Assembly: GCA_013297875.1 (NCBI GenBank)
Contig: JAAFIW010000004.1
Coordinates: forward strand, 124,001 to 188,000
Direction of reading: 5' to 3'
Source: Comamonadaceae bacterium
Lineage (GTDB): Bacteria; Pseudomonadota; Gammaproteobacteria; Burkholderiales; Burkholderiaceae_C
Length of the DNA stretch: 64,000 bases
Shown: in pieces, positions 59,201 through 64,000 of the stretch
Position numbering within the stretch: position 1 is the stretch's first letter
How the letters are laid out: every line of letters starts with the position of its first letter
Notes under the pieces: model-generated
Databases searched by the model: none
Seen by the model: only the letters and a program-made list of their open reading frames with translations
Told to the model about the DNA's origin: nothing
Position numbers and translations under genes: made by a program

Positions 59201-59538
59201 TGGTCACGGAGCTGAGCAAAGTCAGAGACGACATCACCCGCCGCGGCCAGAAGCCACCGCACACGCTGTACGTGCTGGACGAACCCACGGTGGGCCTGCA
59301 CATGGCCGACGTGGAAAAACTCATCCGCGTGCTGCACCGCCTGGTCGACGGTGGCCACAGCGTCATCGTCATCGAACACGACCTGGACGTGATCGCCGAA
59401 GCCGACTGGGTGATCGACCTGGGACCGGAAGGCGGCAACGCCGGCGGCTTGGTGGTGGCCGCCGACACGCCCGAGGCCGTGGTGCGCATGGGCACGCACA
59501 CGGGGCGAGCGCTGGCGGGGGTGTTGGCGAGGGTTTAG
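53263..59538 (+). CDS. uvrA: Double-length UvrA (two fused UvrA units, four ABC modules)
   Basis: 2091 residues, about twice normal UvrA (about 940). Unit 1: Walker A GPSGSGKS (36-43), ABC signature LSGGEVQR (about 579), second Walker A GVSGSGKS (about 731), CPTCGGSG zinc site (about 830), signature LSGGESQR (about 959). Unit 2 repeats the set at about 1175, 1570, 1768, 1880 and 1969. All ATP-binding and zinc residues are kept, so both units look functional. UvrA finds DNA damage and loads UvrB; whether this fused form replaces or supplements a normal UvrA is unknown. Five R1 elements are translated in frame at residues about 189, 268, 873, 1114 and 1706, in loops or linkers. Confidence 0.93.
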   Translation: MPRGPQGTIRIRGARQHNLKNIDLDIRTGELTVVTGPSGSGKSSLVFDTLFAEGQRRYVETFSAYARQFLDRMDKPAVDRVDGVPPAIAIDQTNPVRSSRSTVGTMTELNDHLKLLFARAGQLFDKQTAQAVRHDSPESIYAQLFARTAEGDPRLVVTFPVELPANTTAAEVEQWLSASGFTKVQAEREMGSDPNSGHGLSGEGGANTKLGSDPISRGPARKVLDVVADRFRLHSTEKARVIEAIEVALKRGSGHITVYAHVAKEPAEMGSEPNFVKVPATPESPRPELGSDPISADPNFSPASADPSFNGELWQFSTGLHCPDSNLRYSDPIPSAFSFNSAVGACETCRGFGRVIGVDYGLVIPNEKLTLRAGAIKPMQTPAWSECQDDLMRHAEAAGIPRDTPWHRLTPEHRHWVIHGTPTYKDGQWGKQWYGVKRFFEYLETKSYKMHIRVLLSKYRSYTPCHVCGGARLKTESLLWRVGSKADADMALTPGKRFLPVGVHWSREQLEALPGLCLHDLMMLPIDRLRRFFDGLALDNTGQDAQALKLLRDEITTRLKYLCDVGIGYLTLDRQSRTLSGGEVQRINLTTALGTSLVNTLFVLDEPSIGLHPRDMHRITQAMLRLRDAGNTLVVVEHDPAVMLAADRMIDMGPGPGERGGQIVFDGTPEQLKNADTLTGAYLGARKQIGMGFQRLVGDNTPRLILEGAREHNLQNLAIEFPLQRLVCVTGVSGSGKSSLIQDILAPALLRHFGKATETPGAHDRLLGADHLSDVVFVDQSQIGKTARSNPVSYVGAWDAIREIFANAPLSKQRGYTSSKFSFNSGDGRCPTCGGSGFEHVEMQFLSDVYLRCPDCDGKRYRPEILEVVIEREMGSDPNSGRGLSGAVDASTKLGSDPISRGASGDYKTKSMNVADILNLTVSEAAQLFSKDREVIRALQPIVDVGLEYVKLGQPVPTLSGGESQRLKLAGFLAQAAGRKSSQALATKGTLFLFDEPTTGLHFDDIAKLMRALRKLLDAGHSLIVIEHNLDVIRASDWLIDLGPEGGDAGGLLVGQGTPDDLRKHPSSHTGQALRDYDRAMGLGGHKVEERGSDWDAGHLHAPLRVAQGLGADKLGSEPNFVTASHPPTRPRPELGSDPNFSTPNPCIQIINAKEHNLKNLSVNIPHGQFTVVTGVSGSGKSTLAFDILFNEGQRRYLESLNAYARSIVQPAGRPEVDAVYGIPPTVAIEQRLSRGGRKSTVGTTTEVWHFLRLLYVKLGTQHCTKDGAAVKPQTPDSIAAQLLKRYKGQHIGLLAPLVNNRKGVYTELADWARPRGYTHLRVDGNFLPTTNFPRIDRFKEHTIELPIADIVPSAATESQLREHLARALEHGKGVVHILAPLDGLRQAMQDGTPAAGIGTLEVFSTKRACPVCATSYAELDPRLFSYNSKHGWCPDCVGTGVALTREQRKAFDDTIRDDDNKGREQTFAEPEVEDVTDAVCATCQGTRLNAIARAVRFGASGISGQPITDIARLSVSEVRQWIETLQQGGALSTRETGIARDLIPEIKSRLEFLEEVGLNYLTLDRGAPTLSGGEAQRIRLAAQLGSNLQGVCYVLDEPTIGLHARDNEILLRALKTLSDKGNTLVVVEHDEDTIRAADHIIDIGPSAGKRGGRLVAQGVAADISDAAESVTGRYLLHAMKHPLKSRRLVAQPSANTDAGAQLGAKLGSDPNSGRAVSAARKANTKLGFVPNLAPSEGTWLTVENATLHNLQSISVDVPLHRLVAVTGVSGSGKSTLARDVLLHNVQAVVQQRTTKAGREADAAGQHPAWLGCAAVSGYQAIDRVLEVDQTPIGKTPRSCPATYIGFWDTIRKLFADTLEARARGYGPGRFSFNTGEGRCPTCEGQGLRTIAMSFLPDVKVPCESCRGARFNPETLAVSWRGKSIGDVLQMEVDEAVDFFAAMPSIGHPLQLLKDVGLGYLTLGQPSPTLSGGEAQRIKLVTELSKVRDDITRRGQKPPHTLYVLDEPTVGLHMADVEKLIRVLHRLVDGGHSVIVIEHDLDVIAEADWVIDLGPEGGNAGGLVVAADTPEAVVRMGTHTGRALAGVLARV
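53827..53909 (+). repeat. R1 element in uvrA, U1 (forward)
   Basis: An 83-bp core from GAAATGGGGTCAGA to TCTGACCCCATTTC (exact arms). It is read as [17 protein letters not shown] then [11 protein letters not shown]. It lies before the [12 protein letters not shown] block of UvrA unit 1. Confidence 0.92.
54064..54146 (-). repeat. R1 element in uvrA, U2 (reverse)
   Basis: An 83-bp core with the same arms but reversed interior (CAATTTCG first, CGTCCTGAATTGGG last). It is read as [18 protein letters not shown] then [10 protein letters not shown]. Partial half-sites continue to 54187 ([14 protein letters not shown]). Confidence 0.92.
55879..55961 (+). repeat. R1 element in uvrA, U3 (forward)
   Basis: An 83-bp core; the arms extend outward to GCGA / TCGC, making 18 bp perfect. 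It is read as [17 protein letters not shown] then [11 protein letters not shown]. It lies in the loop after the zinc finger, where normal UvrA reads EVxYxGKNIADVL. Confidence 0.93.
56602..56684 (-). repeat. R1 element in uvrA, U4 (reverse)
   Basis: An 83-bp core from AAATTGGGGTCAGA to TCTGACCCCAATTT, with outer TTGGGGG / CCCCCAA arms. It is read as [18 protein letters not shown] then [10 protein letters not shown]. It forms the linker between the two UvrA units. Confidence 0.92.
58378..58460 (+). repeat. R1 element in uvrA, U5 (forward)
   Basis: An 83-bp core with outer GCTGGGGGC / GCCCCCAGC arms. It is read as [17 protein letters not shown] then [11 protein letters not shown]. It lies just before the fourth ABC module. 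The right half-site is decayed (TTTGTCCCC). Confidence 0.9.
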
Positions 59539-59569
59539 GCGGTTTAGGCATCAAACTCACTGCTTACCC

Positions 59570-59607
59570 TCGCCAATATTGCTCAAGCAGCTATTTTTTA
59601 AATAGCA
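59570..59607 (-). repeat. R2 dispersed repeat
   Basis: CGCCAATATTGCTCAAGCAG then CTATTTTTTAAATAG. It is 32 bp after the uvrA stop; a second R2 stands at similar distance after the duplicated uvrA tail. Confidence 0.8.
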
Positions 59608-59804
59608 CTGAATCCGAAGCGGCGAATCGCTTTCCAGTTTTCCGACTCAGCCATGGCGAAATGCCTCTGCTACACTCATTTGCAGGTGTGCAGGACGCCT
59701 TTCTCGTGAAAGCCTCTGGCACCTGTTCAACGCAAGCCATCCGCTTGCATACCCCTCCCAAATGGCCTGACGCGAGATTGGCTATCTATTTTGGTGGAGC
59801 CGGT

Positions 59805-60320
59805 ATGCCCGAGCATGATTCAATTTCCAGTCCCTTTGCGTCTTCAGCGTTCCCGCCTGCGGACGCGCTTAAGCTTTCCAGCGCCGCGCTGGTGCGGCGT
59901 CAGGCGCAGAAGCTTCATCGCGCTGCAAGAACTGGCAGCATTTCGCTTGCCATGCCAGCACTGCGCCTGTTGCAGTCAACCGATATCTTTCCAGGACAAG
60001 CCTTGAGCACGCTGTACCGGCAGCGCCAAAAGCTGCAACGCAAGCACTTTTTGCGTGCGCTGGCAGTGCAGGCGGGTTTTGCTGATTGGGAGTCTTTGCG
60101 CCCCCAGCTTGACCAGCTCCCTGTGGAAGCCTTTGACCATTTCAAGGCGAACAACGAGTGGGTTGCCAACATCAATGCCTGGTTCTCCAATGAACAGCAA
60201 GCACAGGCCCATGCGCAGCAGTATGGCGGCCGGGTGTACCGCGTGGGAACCCAGGCTGTGGTGCGCTCAGTTGAGGCGCTGCAGGGTGATGCCGACCGAG
60301 TCGCTCAGCATGCCGCTTGA
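59805..60320 (+). CDS. Hypothetical helical protein
   Basis: 171 residues from the ATG at 59805; the frame is open from 59661. Helix-rich, with LSSAALVRRQAQKLHRAARTG and ALSTLYRQRQKLQRKHFLRALAVQAGFADWESLRPQL. The last block resembles the A-xx-GF-xxW-xxL motif seen in several uncharacterised small proteins. No membrane helix or catalytic motif is present. It overlaps the next gene by 11 bp. Both lie between the uvrA stop and a duplicate of the uvrA tail. Confidence 0.65.
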   Translation: MPEHDSISSPFASSAFPPADALKLSSAALVRRQAQKLHRAARTGSISLAMPALRLLQSTDIFPGQALSTLYRQRQKLQRKHFLRALAVQAGFADWESLRPQLDQLPVEAFDHFKANNEWVANINAWFSNEQQAQAHAQQYGGRVYRVGTQAVVRSVEALQGDADRVAQHAA

Positions 60321-60765
60321 TTCACTGTTTGAAGCGGGCAGCATGCTCGCACTGGGCGCGTGGGCGCTACTGATATGTGCCGTTGTCCTGCCATCGGTCA
60401 CTGCGCGGCGCTGGCTGTTGCTGGCGGGCGGGCGCGTGGCTCCTTTGGCACTATCCATGGTGTATGTCTGGTTGTTGGTTGCCTATTGGCGTAGCGCGCC
60501 AGGTGGCAGCTTTGCCAGCCTGGACGGCGTGGCGCAACTGTTTGCGTCGCGGGGCAAACTGCTGGGCGGCTGGCTGCACTTTCTGGCTTTTGACTTGTTG
60601 GTGGGCCGCTGGATGATCGACCAGACGCTAAAGTCAGCATGGCCACGCTGGGTGCTGCTGCCCTGTCTACCGCTAACGTTCATGTACGGGCCAGCAGGTT
60701 TTATGCTGTTTATGCTGGTGCGCCAAGTCTTGATGAGTCGCCGCAAGTGGTCATCAGAGCATTGA
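60310..60765 (+). CDS. ABA4-like (DUF4281) membrane protein
   Basis: 151 residues with four hydrophobic helices (SMLALGAWALLICAVVLPS; LLLAGGRVAPLALSMVYVWLLVAY; WLHFLAFDLLVGRWMIDQ; LPLTFMYGPAGFMLFMLVRQVL). The HFLAFDLLVGRW and GPAGFMLF blocks are those of the ABA4-like family. Plant members act in neoxanthin formation; bacterial function is unknown. It is co-translated with the preceding gene. Confidence 0.75.
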   Translation: MPLDSLFEAGSMLALGAWALLICAVVLPSVTARRWLLLAGGRVAPLALSMVYVWLLVAYWRSAPGGSFASLDGVAQLFASRGKLLGGWLHFLAFDLLVGRWMIDQTLKSAWPRWVLLPCLPLTFMYGPAGFMLFMLVRQVLMSRRKWSSEH

Positions 60766-60798
60766 GAGTTTTGGATGAAAGCGGCATTTAGCCCCGGC

Positions 60799-60948
60799 CG
60801 TGATCGCCGAAGCCGACTGGGTGATTGACCTGGGGCCAGAAGGCGGCAACGCGGGTGGCCTGGTGGTGGCCGCCGACACGCCCGAGGCCGTGGTGCGCAT
60901 GGGCACGCACACGGGGCAGGCGCTGGCGGGGGTGCTGGCGAGGGCTTA
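60799..60948 (+). pseudogene. Duplicated 3-prime end of uvrA (remnant)
   Basis: About 150 bp, including the TAG stop, match the last 151 bp of uvrA (59388-59538) with around ten differences, most of them silent. It starts abruptly after GCCCCGGC, with no start codon or ribosome site. It encodes only the final 49 residues ([20 protein letters not shown] and following). It marks a duplication boundary. Confidence 0.9.
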
Positions 60949-60978
60949 GGCCGGGTGTTTTTAAGCAAAATGCCTGAC

Positions 60979-61020
60979 CGCCCAGGTTCAATATGCTCAA
61001 GCAGCTATCGAATCAATAGC
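60979..61020 (-). repeat. R2 dispersed repeat
   Basis: CGCCCAGGTTCAATATGCTC, AAGCAGCTATCGAATCAATAG. It follows the uvrA-tail remnant by 30 bp, parallel to the copy at 59570. Confidence 0.8.
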
Positions 61021-61054
61021 GAATACTTGCCAAGCCAAGTACCGAACAACAGCA

Positions 61055-62131
61055 CTACGACTTGGCGGTAGCTGCCTTGCACCCATCGGAGTCAGCCGCC
61101 CGGGTGCGGTCAGTTTCTGTCGTTTGCGATTTCGCCACTGCCGAATCAGCCAGCCACTTGCAGGCTGTTGCTGCCGCCTCGCCCGTCAACAGCCCGCTAC
61201 CCAAAGCCCTGGCCAGAATGCCCGCGGCATTGGTATTGCCGTTGTCAGCCGCCATCATCAACAACTGTCCGCCTTTGGCCGCGTCTTGCGGCACAGCAGT
61301 GCCATTCAGATACGCAAATCCCAAAATCCCCTGCACATTGAACAAGCCGACCTTCAGCCCCTGCGTGCTCAAGCGGCCCGAGCGGAACAGTATGGTGGGA
61401 GGCTCGCCCTTCCCGTAGGCAAAGTCGTTCAGCGACGCCAGCACCTGGTCAAACCAGCGTTGTTCAGCTACCAGTGCGGGTGCCTGATCTTCAGCGCTCA
61501 CGTTTTGCTGAATCCACAGCCGGTTAAGGTTGCGTGCGGCCAGCAGCGGCGACATGCCGGGTCGGGTGGCGTCTGAGTGCCAGGCTTTCAGCATGAATTC
61601 ATCAATCGGTTTCAGCGAAAGGCGGTTGCCCTCAAAGTAGCTGAGCACCGTGTTGCCCTGCGGATGGCCGGGAAAACCGAAGGCATGCATGAGCTCGTGC
61701 AGCACGCAGTTGTAGGCATGCTGCTCGCTGAGCACCACGCGAACCTGGGTGTACAGCCCGTTTTTAGAGGTCGGTTGCATGTAGCAGCGGCTTTGCGTTA
61801 ACTCTTCTGATTTGAAGTGGCGAATGTCAAACACGATGTGCACGCCGTCGCTGCCCGCGGGCACCTGAAGCACGTCAAACCCAGACAACTGCGCAACCGC
61901 TTTCAACGCGTCAACGGCCCGCTGTGCATTGGAGGCGCTGGCGCTCTCATTGATGCTGTAGCGCAACTCGCGCTTGTCGGTGGGCCAGCGCACCACACTT
62001 TGCAAAATGCCCGATTGCTGCCAGCGCGCCTCCCACATCACATCAAATACGCGGTTCCAGTCAGACACCTGGGCCTGCGCCCACGGGGCGGTGCACAGCA
62101 GTGTGATCCAGCAAATCAGGCGTTTGAGCAT
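61055..62131 (-). CDS. Secreted HExxH protein (DUF2927-like putative metalloprotease)
   Basis: 358 residues. A signal peptide (MLKRLICWITLLCTAPWAQA) is followed by a domain with WPTDKRELRYSINE. The zinc motif is CVLHELMHAFGFPGHPQGN, with HExxH, a conserved Gly and a further His in metzincin-like order but one residue longer. The C-terminal part (GKEGEPPTILF-like region, residues 240-340) is unlike known families. DUF2927 proteins share the HEL...GF motif; proteolytic activity is unproven. It is probably a single-gene unit. Confidence 0.7.
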   Translation of the reverse strand: MLKRLICWITLLCTAPWAQAQVSDWNRVFDVMWEARWQQSGILQSVVRWPTDKRELRYSINESASASNAQRAVDALKAVAQLSGFDVLQVPAGSDGVHIVFDIRHFKSEELTQSRCYMQPTSKNGLYTQVRVVLSEQHAYNCVLHELMHAFGFPGHPQGNTVLSYFEGNRLSLKPIDEFMLKAWHSDATRPGMSPLLAARNLNRLWIQQNVSAEDQAPALVAEQRWFDQVLASLNDFAYGKGEPPTILFRSGRLSTQGLKVGLFNVQGILGFAYLNGTAVPQDAAKGGQLLMMAADNGNTNAAGILARALGSGLLTGEAAATACKWLADSAVAKSQTTETDRTRAADSDGCKAATAKS

Positions 62132-62155
62132 CGAAAAAGTCCTTGAAACCAGCCC

Positions 62156-63166
62156 TTACCAACGCGGCACCGAGTCGTCCTTCAACTGCCCGCGCAGTTG
62201 CGCGTAGTCGGGCACCACCGTGGCCACGGTGTCCCAAAAGCGCGGGCTGTGGTCCATCACGCGCAGGTGGGCCAGCTCATGGGCCACCACGTAGTCAATT
62301 ACCGGCAAGCGGTAGTGAATCAGCCGCCAGTTCAGGCGAATCGAGCCGTCGGCACTGGCGCTGCCCCAGCGGGTGCCTGCGTTTGAGAGGCTGAGCTTGC
62401 GCCACGTCACTTGGAGCTGCGGCGCAAAGTGCTGTAGCCGCTCGGTGAAGATGCGCCGGGCCTGGCGCATCAGCCAGGCTTGTACCGTGTCGCGGATCTG
62501 GGCTTCTGTGGCATTGAGCGGCAAGCCAATTTGCAAGGTATTCGATGCGCCCCCAAGCCCAGTATCTGGCCCCGGCACCAGCACCGCCGCGCCGCTGTGC
62601 CGCGCATCGAGCCGCAGTACCAGCGGCTGGCCCAAAAACGGCAGCTGCGCCCCGTCTTGCCACACGATGCGCGCCTCAGCCTGGCGTTGCTGGCGCTCCC
62701 GCGCGTCCCCCAGTTTTTCAATCACCCAGCGGGTTTTGTCGCGCAAGGCCGCATCCACCTCGTGCAGCGGCACCCACTTGGGCGCGCTCACCGTCAAGCC
62801 GTCTGGCCCCACGGTAAAGCCAATCGTGCGCCGCTTACCACGGCGCAACTCGTAAGCCACCAAGCAGCTGCCGCCCAGGCTGGCCCCACCATCGAGCAGC
62901 GCCTGCCGGTTGGCGCGCGGATGCACAAAATTGGCGGGGGCCAGCAAGGGTGCCAGCGGCTCGGCGGGTTGGTAAGGGCCGTGGAGTTTGGGCGTGGGGG
63001 TGGATTGATCTGCTACTGAAGCAATAGCTGCTTGAGCAATATCTACATGGGCGGGTGGCTGATTTGGCTTGAAAACAGGCCTTTTCGGCGCGCGGCGAGC
63101 CTTGGGCGGTGAAGGGGCGGCCAGGCTGTCAAACAGGTCGAGGGTGAACTGGAGCAGTTGCCGCAT
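62156..63166 (-). CDS. YgjP/SprT-like (DUF45, M48-related) metallopeptidase
   Basis: 336 residues. The C-terminal domain is the YgjP-type peptidase: RRTIGFTVGPDGLTVSAPKWVPLHEVDAALRDKTRWVIEKL, WRKLSLSNAGTRWGSASADGSIRLNWRLI, then VIDYVVAHELAHLRVMDHSPRFW, with HExxH at residues 296-300 and the third His in DHS. The 100-residue N-terminal extension is low in complexity. Part of it (VFKPNQPPAHVDIAQAAIASV) is encoded by an R2 repeat. It is cytoplasmic. Its last base is 25 bp from the start of the next minus-strand gene. Confidence 0.87.
   Translation of the reverse strand: MRQLLQFTLDLFDSLAAPSPPKARRAPKRPVFKPNQPPAHVDIAQAAIASVADQSTPTPKLHGPYQPAEPLAPLLAPANFVHPRANRQALLDGGASLGGSCLVAYELRRGKRRTIGFTVGPDGLTVSAPKWVPLHEVDAALRDKTRWVIEKLGDARERQQRQAEARIVWQDGAQLPFLGQPLVLRLDARHSGAAVLVPGPDTGLGGASNTLQIGLPLNATEAQIRDTVQAWLMRQARRIFTERLQHFAPQLQVTWRKLSLSNAGTRWGSASADGSIRLNWRLIHYRLPVIDYVVAHELAHLRVMDHSPRFWDTVATVVPDYAQLRGQLKDDSVPRW
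63005..63085 (+). repeat. R2 repeat inside the YgjP-like gene
   Basis: GCTACTGAAGCAATAGCTGC, TTGAGCAATATCTACATGGG, then GGTGGCTGATTTGGCTTGAA. It is read on the minus strand as AHVDIAQAAI, the same frame as in liuD. Confidence 0.75.
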
Positions 63167-63170
63167 GGCG

Positions 63171-63206
63171 GGAGTTTAGCCAGCTGCACGCGGCCCCCTG
63201 CGTTAG
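63171..63206 (+). repeat. 36-bp direct repeat, left copy
   Basis: GGAGTTTAGCCAGCTGCACG then CGGCCCCCTGCGTTAG. It matches 63837-63872 at 33 of 36 positions by eye. The 63167-63374 gap holds this copy and no gene. Confidence 0.8.
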
Positions 63207-63374
63207 TTCGAAAGCCTTGATCCGCACGAGTGGCTGGAGCACTGGCTATTGTGGAGGAGGCTTGTGCGCTCAGGTGCCCGCCAAAACGATGCGGCACGCT
63301 GAAGCCGTTGTGATGGAATCCAATTTGGATTGGAGGTCATCACAGACTTTCAAATGAAAACGCTTGACAGACTC

Positions 63375-63815
63375 TCAAAAGGTGTCGCGTACCTGGGGTT
63401 GGATGGTGCGATTCATACGATCCAGGTTGACGGTGTTGGCGAACGCGCCATCGGCCTTAATCAACTCGGCACATAAATAGGAGTTCGCTTGAGGCGTGCT
63501 TTGCGCAGCCAAGCACAAATCACGCAAAGACTGTGCCGAGTTTGGGTTGCTCATGACAGTACGCATCTCAAACGGAAGGCGCAAGATCATTTGAGTCTGC
63601 GTCGCGTCGCTGCAAAGTTGCGAGTTTGCGATCTGGTAGCTGGCATTGCTACACAAGCCCAAATAGCTTGAAACCTCGCTGGGTTTGGCAATGAGCGCTT
63701 GAACTCTTGGATTAGCCAGAATCTGCTCCAGTATGCCGGCCGAAAAGGCTGGCGTTGTCGTTAAAACCACAACGCTTACGCTCATCGCTTTGGCGAATGC
63801 AAATACGTTTCTCAT
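63375..63815 (-). CDS. Small secreted hypothetical protein
   Basis: 146 residues with a signal peptide (AFAKAMSVSVVVLTTTPAFSAG). The mature part has six Cys in LGLCSNASYQIANSQLCSD, LRDLCLAAQS and NSYLCAEL, suggesting disulfides, and no catalytic motif. GGAAAGGATTG precedes the ATG at 63815. It is more AT-rich than its neighbours and is bracketed by 36-bp direct repeats, so it may have been inserted. Family not recognised. Confidence 0.65.
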   Translation of the reverse strand: MRNVFAFAKAMSVSVVVLTTTPAFSAGILEQILANPRVQALIAKPSEVSSYLGLCSNASYQIANSQLCSDATQTQMILRLPFEMRTVMSNPNSAQSLRDLCLAAQSTPQANSYLCAELIKADGAFANTVNLDRMNRTIQPQVRDTF

Positions 63816-63836
63816 AGCATCAATCCTTTCCAGAAT

Positions 63837-63872
63837 GGAGTTTACCCAGCTGCACACGGCCCCCTGCGATAG
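63837..63872 (+). repeat. 36-bp direct repeat, right copy
   Basis: GGAGTTTACCCAGCTGCACA then CGGCCCCCTGCGATAG. It lies 8 bp before the nucleotidyltransferase ATG. Confidence 0.8.
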
Positions 63873-63880
63873 CTTTTAGC

Positions 63881-64000
63881 ATGAAGCGCCAAACCGCCTT
63901 GAACCTGCTTGCGCAGCACAAGCCGCAGCTGCAACGGCAGTTTGGCGTAAGCCGTCTGGCACTGTTTGGCTCGACCGCACGAGGCACGGCCACCGACACG
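63881..64000 (+). CDS. MNT-type nucleotidyltransferase, N-terminal part (partial)
   Basis: 40 residues before the window ends: LLAQHKPQLQRQFGVSRLALFGSTARGTATDT. GSTARG is the GSxxRG signature of minimal nucleotidyltransferases, usually the antitoxin (MntA) of HEPN/MNT modules, which AMPylates the HEPN toxin. The partner gene would lie just outside. The start is the ATG at 63881. Confidence 0.8.
   Translation, partial: MKRQTALNLLAQHKPQLQRQFGVSRLALFGSTARGTATDT

Noticed and set aside
1-64000. tRNA, rRNA or riboswitch genes
   Set aside because: No cloverleaf with a T-loop sequence, rRNA segment or known riboswitch core was seen on either strand by eye. A covariance search would be needed to exclude small RNAs.

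Overview
The window is a 64 kb piece of a high-GC betaproteobacterial chromosome, most likely a Burkholderiales/Comamonadaceae member of the Rhodoferax-Polaromonas-Acidovorax kind. This is inferred from the gene families: a MerR-controlled leucine-degradation (liu) gene set, AceK, a Bug-type tricarboxylate-binding protein beside a CaiB/BaiF CoA-transferase, an ESPR-containing two-partner adhesin, and a double-length UvrA. Dense dispersed palindromic repeats fit the same group. No rRNA, tRNA, CRISPR array, intact insertion sequence or prophage was seen.

Layout. 1-333 is the end of an Lrp/AsnC regulator. About 521-27574 is an acyl-CoA and branched-chain catabolic region: MBL hydrolase, liuR, thioesterase, liuA (isovaleryl-CoA dehydrogenase), thiolase, SDR, second acyl-CoA dehydrogenase, acyl-CoA synthetase, CoA-transferase, Bug protein, liuB and liuD (methylcrotonyl-CoA carboxylase) and liuE (HMG-CoA lyase). 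A 22-bp palindrome stands before both liuR/MBL and liuB and is the likely LiuR operator. No liuC (methylglutaconyl-CoA hydratase) is present. The set is interrupted by mazEF, carbonic anhydrase, aceK, two secreted hydrolase paralogues and vapBC. 27615-31526 holds two more MazF-type toxin modules around small accessory genes. 31671-37657 carries a lipoprotein FKBP isomerase, a serine hydrolase, a CcdA/thioredoxin/DUF2147 operon and an OmpR/EnvZ-type pair. 37789-39207 is dbpA. 39711-50126 is a two-partner secretion locus (transporter plus a 2701-residue exoprotein). Divergent from it are a LuxR-type response regulator and a hybrid kinase. 53263-59538 encodes a 2091-residue tandem UvrA. 59805-64000 holds small hypothetical genes, two metalloprotease-like proteins and a nucleotidyltransferase running off the edge.

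The most unusual feature is the repeat content. Family R1 (83-110 bp hairpins with GGGGTCAGA ends, REPIN-like) occurs 11 times. Five copies lie inside the uvrA reading frame, in alternating orientation, and all are read in the one frame that gives a GS(D/E)PN...(L)G(S/F)(D/V)P peptide. Family R2 (about 40-70 bp, core GCTCAAGCAGCTAT) occurs about 15 times. It is also read as protein inside liuB, liuD, a YgjP-like protease, a DUF1289 protein and the giant adhesin. Two roughly 500-bp composites (R2-R1-R6-R1-R2) flank the adhesin gene as direct repeats. A fifth family separates vapB from vapC. The uvrA 3-prime end is duplicated 1.4 kb downstream, bracketing a two-gene cassette.
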